In this document: in pieces, positions 59,378 through 64,000 of the stretch
Numbering within the stretch: position 1 is the first letter of the stretch
Layout of the letters: each line of letters starts with the position of its first letter
DNA from: Entomomonas asaccharolytica
GTDB taxonomy: Bacteria; Pseudomonadota; Gammaproteobacteria; Pseudomonadales; Pseudomonadaceae
Length of the DNA: 64,000 nucleotides
Direction of reading: 5' to 3'
Assembly (NCBI RefSeq): GCF_016653615.1
Contig: NZ_CP067393.1
Location: 310,001-374,000 of the forward strand
The notes under the pieces: generated by a model
What the model saw: the letters and a program-made list of their open reading frames with translations, nothing else
The model's database searches: none
Told to the model about the DNA's origin: nothing
Program-made: the position numbers and the translations under genes

Positions 59378-59755
59378 TTAAAGAGAAGAAATTTCTTCTG
59401 CATCTTTATACTTTTCAATAATATTATTTATTTGTAGCTTCAGCTCTTGGAGATTGATATATGCATCATCACAAAATTCTTGTGAAGGTTGGTAATCGGG
59501 CTGGCCAATTTGTTTGATTTCTGCCGCATACTTTTTCTTAAAAGAGGCTTTTGGTTTTATTTTGCTGAGTTCAGTTACTGCCGCATGATTTTTTTTATTA
59601 GTAAATTCACTAATATAGTTCGATATTTCCCGTAAATATTGACTATTTGCCTCCTCAATAGCTTGTTGTGAGCAAATTTGTGTTGATTCTGCTACAACTA
59701 CAAATGGAGTACACAAGCTAAAAAAGGTAATGAGGGAACATAACTTATAACGCAT
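59378..59755 (-). CDS. Exported small hypothetical protein
   Basis: 125 residues if the start is ATG 59755, which opens a clean signal peptide (MRYKLCSLITFFSLCTPFVV..AES). A longer frame to 59866 exists, but the extra residues are not signal-like. The mature part is about 100 residues, Lys/Glu/Ile-rich and helical, with two cysteines (ICSQQAIEEA, EFCDDAYINL) that could pair. No family recognised. Neighbours: a DUF4375 gene on the same strand and a DJ-1/PfpI gene opposite. Confidence 0.6.
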   Translation of the reverse strand: MRYKLCSLITFFSLCTPFVVVAESTQICSQQAIEEANSQYLREISNYISEFTNKKNHAAVTELSKIKPKASFKKKYAAEIKQIGQPDYQPSQEFCDDAYINLQELKLQINNIIEKYKDAEEISSL

Positions 59756-60009
59756 TAGAACAATACCTTGCCTTAAAATAATCTCTACACGAAACATTCT
59801 TTTAAATAGGGTTAGCTTCATAATATCATTGTTTAAATAAATATGGCTGAAAGGAATACAAGTCATTTAGTTATCGTTCATGAATATATCTATGCTGTTA
59901 TTTTTATTGATATTATTTTTATGTGATGAGTATAGGGCTTTCTTTTTTAGAAGATTGGCTTCAGTATATAGAAAGGGTTAAGACTTTATATTATGGTTAG
60001 GAGAAACAC

Positions 60010-60591
60010 ATGTCTGATAAAAAATTATTAATGATTGTAGGTGATTATGTTGAAGATTATGAAACAATGGTGCCTTTTCAAGCCTTATTAATGTTAGGTT
60101 ATACAGTGCACGCTGTTTGCCCAGATAAAAAATCAGGAGATAAGGTAAAAACAGCTATTCATGATTTTGAAGGAGATCAAACTTACAGTGAAAAACCAGG
60201 TCATGGTTTTGCATTAAACTATGATTTTGATAAAGTAGATGTAGCTGAATATATTGCTCTAGTGATACCTGGAGGACGTGCGCCAGAATATTTACGCCTT
60301 AATAAACGGGTTATTGAAATTGTTCAGGAGTTTGCAAAAACTAATAAACCTATCGCGGCTGTATGTCATGGTCCACAATTGCTGGCGGCAGCAGGTGTGT
60401 TACAGGGTAAAAAATGTAGCGCTTATCCAGCCTGTGAGCCTGAAGTTGATTTAGGAGGTGGCAGTTATCAAAATATACCTGTTGATCAAGCGGTGGTTGA
60501 TGGGAACTTAGTGACTGCACCAGCTTGGCCTGCGCATCCTGATTGGTTAGCTAAGTTTATTAAACTTTTAGGGGCAGGTATAGTTATTTAA
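60010..60591 (+). CDS. DJ-1/PfpI-family protein
   Basis: 193 residues of the class I glutamine-amidotransferase-like fold. The nucleophile cysteine lies in the elbow [14 protein letters not shown], and the family acid and His follow the expected pattern ([14 protein letters not shown] upstream). Relatives include YhbO/PfpI deglycases and stress proteins; the protease name is historical. A putative role in repairing glycated proteins or metabolites is inferred only. It starts 9 bp behind AGGAGA. Confidence 0.9.
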   Translation: MSDKKLLMIVGDYVEDYETMVPFQALLMLGYTVHAVCPDKKSGDKVKTAIHDFEGDQTYSEKPGHGFALNYDFDKVDVAEYIALVIPGGRAPEYLRLNKRVIEIVQEFAKTNKPIAAVCHGPQLLAAAGVLQGKKCSAYPACEPEVDLGGGSYQNIPVDQAVVDGNLVTAPAWPAHPDWLAKFIKLLGAGIVI

Positions 60592-60711
60592 ATAAATATC
60601 CTACTATTTATAGGTGAATTATTAGACATAGGTCTCATTATTCACCTTTTTCGGTTCTCTTTCTATCAAAATACATCATAATACTGAAAAAAATGATAGG
60701 GGGATTGTGGC

Positions 60712-60984
60712 ATGACTGATAGCGCAGTAGAAATAATACATGATGCAATTGAACACCAATTTAAAGTAAATATAAATGAGAAGTGTGCTTATCTAGCCTA
60801 TGCTAATATGGGAGATAGGACAATTGACTGCTATCGAACCTTTGTTCCTGAAACGTTAAGAGGTAAAGGAATTGCTGCTAAATTAACCAACGCAGTATTA
60901 GATTATGCTGAGCAGAACAGTCTAAAAATTATTCCCACTTGCTCTTATGTGGAAAAATATATGCAGAGTAAGGGATTGATTTAA
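60712..60984 (+). CDS. Small GNAT-like N-acetyltransferase
   Basis: 90 residues, the size of the short YjdJ/Acetyltransf_CG group. The acetyl-CoA-binding segment is TFVPETLRGKGIAAKLTNAV (R-G-K-G-I-A) and the C terminus has IIPTCSYVEKYMQSK. Such minimal GNATs are common and largely uncharacterised; the substrate is unknown. It begins behind GGGGG at 60699-60704. Confidence 0.85.
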   Translation: MTDSAVEIIHDAIEHQFKVNINEKCAYLAYANMGDRTIDCYRTFVPETLRGKGIAAKLTNAVLDYAEQNSLKIIPTCSYVEKYMQSKGLI

Positions 60985-60990
60985 TAGCAT

Positions 60991-61021
60991 AAGTTAGATG
61001 GCAAGCGATACCATCTAACTT
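60991..61021. terminator. Hairpin between GNAT and aroG genes
   Basis: 11-bp perfect stem AAGTTAGATGG (60991-61001) / CCATCTAACTT (61011-61021) with a 9-base loop between convergent genes. It lacks long T-runs but probably terminates both. Confidence 0.7.
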
Positions 61022-61030
61022 GATAAAGCA

Positions 61031-62101
61031 TTAATTACGTTTTGGAAGTATATCTTTCAAACGATTATGCATTGAGCGAATTGATTTTTCAGTGGTTTCC
61101 CAATCAATACATGCATCAGTGATGGAAACACCATATTTTAATTGCTTTAAGTCTTTAGGAATAGGTTGACTTCCCCAGCCTAAGTTACTTTCTACCATGA
61201 GTGAAACGATAGATTTATTCCCTTCAACGATTTGATTGGCTACGTTTTCCATTACTAAGGGTTGCAACGCGGGATCTTTATTTGAGTTAGCATGGCTGCA
61301 ATCAATCATAATATTTGGTTTAATTTTTGCCTTAGCTAATTCTTGCTCACACAATGATACGCTCACAGAATCATAATTAGGCCGACCATTACCACCACGC
61401 AATACTACATGACCATAAGGGTTGCCACGAGTGGTAACAATAGATACACCACCTTTTTGGTCAATACCTAAAAAACGGTGTGGATTAGAGACAGATTGCA
61501 ACGCATTGATTGCCACAGTCAAACCACCATCTGTACCATTTTTAAAGCCAACCGCAGAGGATAGACCAGAAGCCATTTCACGGTGAGTTTGTGACTCAGT
61601 CGTTCTAGCGCCAATAGCTGACCAGCTAATAAGGTCTTGTAAATACTGGGGTGAAATAGGATCCAATGCTTCCGTAGCAGTAGGTAAGCCCATATCAGCT
61701 AAGTCTAATAGTAATTGACGACCAATTTTTAGACCATCTTCAATTTTGAAAGAATCGTCTAAATAAGGATCATTAATTAAACCTTTCCAACCTACAGTAG
61801 TACGTGGTTTTTCAAAATAAACGCGCATAATAAGATAAATTGTATCTTGCACTTCTTCAGCAAGTACTTTTAGGCGCTCAGCATATTCTTTAGCCGCTTT
61901 TAAATCGTGAATAGAACAAGGGCCAACCACAATAAATAAACGGTGGTCTTTACGGTCTAAAATATCACGTACAACTTGACGACCAGTAGAAACAGTTTTT
62001 AAAGCAGTAGCCGTTAATGGCAACTCTTTTTTCAGTTGTTCTGGTGTGATCAAAGCATTATTTGATACAACATTTAAGTCTTCAATTGGTAAGTCAGTCA
62101 T
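61031..62101 (-). CDS. aroG: Phospho-2-dehydro-3-deoxyheptonate aldolase (class I DAHP synthase)
   Basis: First enzyme of the shikimate pathway, joining phosphoenolpyruvate with erythrose 4-phosphate. About 356 residues. The start is uncertain among ATGs at 62113, 62104 and 62101; I choose 62101 because the product then begins MTDLPIEDLNV like family members and a GAG lies upstream. Class I signatures: VGPCSIHDLKAAKEYAERL, RVYFEKPRTTVGWKG, SDRTTESQTHREMASGLS-type (here ARTTESQTHREMASGL), GFKNGTDG, and IDCSHANSNKDP. The symbol is by class; feedback specificity cannot be read reliably. Its products lead to pheA in the same window. Confidence 0.94.
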   Translation of the reverse strand: MTDLPIEDLNVVSNNALITPEQLKKELPLTATALKTVSTGRQVVRDILDRKDHRLFIVVGPCSIHDLKAAKEYAERLKVLAEEVQDTIYLIMRVYFEKPRTTVGWKGLINDPYLDDSFKIEDGLKIGRQLLLDLADMGLPTATEALDPISPQYLQDLISWSAIGARTTESQTHREMASGLSSAVGFKNGTDGGLTVAINALQSVSNPHRFLGIDQKGGVSIVTTRGNPYGHVVLRGGNGRPNYDSVSVSLCEQELAKAKIKPNIMIDCSHANSNKDPALQPLVMENVANQIVEGNKSIVSLMVESNLGWGSQPIPKDLKQLKYGVSITDACIDWETTEKSIRSMHNRLKDILPKRN

Positions 62102-62113
62102 CATATTACTCAT

Positions 62114-62359
62114 TGGGCATTTTTATGCACACAAAAAATCCATTAAATAGTAGTTGAAAGATATAGACAATAACATATAACTAACATTTTCCTCTAGTAT
62201 GCTGTAGCAAGAAAATTATTTTTATTGATGGAGTTAATAGATTTTTTAATAAAATAGTTAAAAGCTTTAGCAATAATATAATAAATTATAAAGTTTATTT
62301 TTATCAGTATCTGTAAAGGTATTATAATAGTTGCTTTTGCATTACTTGATACTCGATAG
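62114..62359. other. Divergent promoter region of aroG and hrpA
   Basis: 246 bp, strongly A+T-rich, with no ORF. It must hold promoters for both flanking genes; several A/T-rich -10-like hexamers prevent a confident choice. Confidence 0.4.
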
Positions 62360-64000
62360 ATGACTACTGAACAACTACTAGATAATTCTTTATTAAAACG
62401 TATCGAGCAAGCTATGGTGGTTGACCGTCATTTTTTGCGTAGGGAGTTTTTTGCTTTAAAAAAACAGCCTGATGAAGCAAAATTGGTACGTTGGACTGAA
62501 CGTTTGCAATGCTCCTGTCAAACAGTGGCTAATCGCCAGCAAAGTATACCTAAAATTAATTATGATGATGCTTTGCCTATTGCGGCTAAAAGAGATGAAA
62601 TAAAAAAAGCCATTTTAGAAAATCAAGTAGTGGTAATAGCAGGGGAAACAGGTTCAGGGAAAACCACCCAACTACCTAAAATTTGCTTAGAAATAGGCCG
62701 TGGTATTCAGGGGATGATAGGTCATACTCAACCAAGAAGAATTGCAGCCCGCAGTGTGGCTAGTCGAGTTGCTGAAGAGTTAGCCAACCCTTTAGGTGAG
62801 TTAGTAGGTTATCAGGTAAGGTTTGAAGATCAAAGCACTGATAAAACCCTGATTAAGTTAATGACAGATGGTATTTTACTATCAGAGACACAGCATGATC
62901 GTTTTTTAAATCGTTATGACACCATTATTGTGGATGAAGCTCACGAGCGTAGTCTAAATATTGATTTTTTATTAGGCTTTCTAAAAACGTTATTACCAAA
63001 AAGACCTGATTTAAAACTAATTATTACTTCTGCTACTATTGATTTGGAACGTTTTGCCAAGCATTTTGATAATGCGCCTATTATTGAAGTATCTGGCCGT
63101 ACTTATCCTGTAGAAACTTGGTATCGCCCTCTTGTGAGTGAGTTAGATAGTGAAGGTAATCCTTTAGAAGATGATCTAACAGTCGATCAAGGAATTTTAG
63201 CCGCTATCACAGAGTTAGAACAATATGAAAAAGCTAATCAACGAGCCTTAGGTGATATTCTAGTATTCTTACCGGGTGAAAGGGAAATTCGCGATGCAGC
63301 AGATATCCTGCGTAAAGCTAATTTACGCCATACAGAAATTTTACCACTTTATGCGCGACTAACACCTGCTGAACAGCAGCGTATTTTTCAATCTCACGCA
63401 GGGCGACGTATTATTCTTGCCACCAATGTGGCAGAAACTTCAATCACTGTAACGGGTATTCGTTATGTAATAGATAGTGGTACAGCAAGAATTAGCCGTT
63501 ATAGTTATCGGGCTAAAGTACAACGTTTGCCTATAGAGGCTGTTTCCCAAGCGAGTGCTAACCAACGTAAAGGACGCTGTGGGCGAGTAGAAGCGGGTAT
63601 TTGTATTCGGTTATACAGTGAACAAGATTTTTTAAGTAGACCTTTGTTTACTGATCCAGAAATATTGCGTACCAACCTAGCGGCTGTTATTTTACAAATG
63701 CTTCATTTGCGTTTGGGCAAAATTGAGGATTTTCCTTTTATTGAACCGCCAGAAACAAAAGCCATTAAAGATGGCTTTACCTTATTGCAAGAAATCTCAG
63801 CAGTTACTTTAAAGGGAGAGCTAACTAATTTAGGTAAACAATTGGCGCGTTTACCTATTGATCCACGTTTAGGTCGTATGCTAATTGAAGGGGCAAGACG
63901 TAAAGTATTGAATGAGTTGTTGATTATTAGTAGTGCTCTTTCTGTACAAGATCCAAGAGAGCGGCCAATGGAAAGGCAGCAAGCAGCTGATCAAGCTCAT
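62360..64000 (+). CDS. hrpA: ATP-dependent RNA helicase HrpA (N-terminal part, cut by window edge)
   Basis: The frame from ATG 62360 is open through base 64000, giving 547 residues of a protein that is normally about 1300 long. DEAH-box helicase motifs are in order: I, AGETGSGKTTQLPK; Ia, TQPRRIAARSVA; II, DEAH in IIVDEAHERSLN; III, SAT in ITSATIDLERF; V and VI, ATNVAETSITV and QRKGRCGR. The HA2-region start follows near the edge. HrpA acts on mRNA and ribosomes and has been linked to fimbrial mRNA processing and collided ribosomes in E. coli. Confidence 0.97.
   Translation, partial: MTTEQLLDNSLLKRIEQAMVVDRHFLRREFFALKKQPDEAKLVRWTERLQCSCQTVANRQQSIPKINYDDALPIAAKRDEIKKAILENQVVVIAGETGSGKTTQLPKICLEIGRGIQGMIGHTQPRRIAARSVASRVAEELANPLGELVGYQVRFEDQSTDKTLIKLMTDGILLSETQHDRFLNRYDTIIVDEAHERSLNIDFLLGFLKTLLPKRPDLKLIITSATIDLERFAKHFDNAPIIEVSGRTYPVETWYRPLVSELDSEGNPLEDDLTVDQGILAAITELEQYEKANQRALGDILVFLPGEREIRDAADILRKANLRHTEILPLYARLTPAEQQRIFQSHAGRRIILATNVAETSITVTGIRYVIDSGTARISRYSYRAKVQRLPIEAVSQASANQRKGRCGRVEAGICIRLYSEQDFLSRPLFTDPEILRTNLAAVILQMLHLRLGKIEDFPFIEPPETKAIKDGFTLLQEISAVTLKGELTNLGKQLARLPIDPRLGRMLIEGARRKVLNELLIISSALSVQDPRERPMERQQAADQAH

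Overview
The window is chromosomal DNA from a low-GC gammaproteobacterium related to Pseudomonas. Many gene blocks have the order I know from Pseudomonas: serC-pheA; nif3-cysD-cysNC; tkt-pgk-mliC-fda; waaG-waaP followed by three more LPS-kinase genes; coaBC-dut; and znuA opposite zur-znuC-znuB. OprF also has the Pseudomonas architecture. The DNA is far richer in A+T than Pseudomonas, and several loci have lost genes. This fits a host-associated, reduced Pseudomonadaceae lineage such as Entomomonas, but that name is an inference from gene content and base composition. No database was searched.

Layout. 1-5400: end of serC, pheA, a Nif3-family gene and sulfate activation (cysD, cysNC). 5500-13600 (all minus strand): two small membrane proteins, a two-component system (response regulator and histidine kinase) downstream of an exported von Willebrand A protein, and two tandem DUF945/YdgA-type proteins. 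13600-18500: a Calvin/glycolytic block tkt-pgk-(lysozyme-inhibitor-like lipoprotein)-fda. 18700-23600: an LPS core cluster of one glucosyltransferase and four kinase-fold genes that overlap or abut. 24000-31900: coaBC-dut, OprF porin, TolC, an alpha/beta hydrolase, ZapE and alanine aminotransferase. 32000-34400: a tandem pair of exported HEXXH proteins I cannot name. 34400-38200: gltX, radC, trkA. 38400-43920: a complete rRNA operon (16S, tRNA-Ile, tRNA-Ala, 23S, 5S) with promoter, boxA sites, processing stems and terminator. 44100-50400: a BASS-family transporter, a TetR/DHA2-MFS efflux pair, and the zinc uptake locus with its Zur box. 50400-64000: panC, a PhnA-type zinc-ribbon protein, alcohol dehydrogenase, ssb, a small protein behind a highly structured leader, argH, a glycosyltransferase, an exported amidohydrolase, small hypothetical genes, a DJ-1/PfpI protein, a small GNAT, DAHP synthase, and the start of hrpA, which runs off the window.

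Most of the window is housekeeping metabolism and envelope biology. There is no insertion sequence, prophage, CRISPR array or toxin-antitoxin pair that I can support. The parts that ordinary annotation explains least are: (1) the GC-rich, multi-hairpin leader at about 54300-54488 in front of a 102-residue protein; (2) the duplicated exported zincin-like genes at 31994-34427; and (3) the VWA-kinase-regulator module at 6409-10105, with tandem 11-bp repeats in its promoter region. Lineage-specific losses are also visible: no epd between tkt and pgk, no algC after dut, no heptosyltransferases before waaG, and no panB beside panC.
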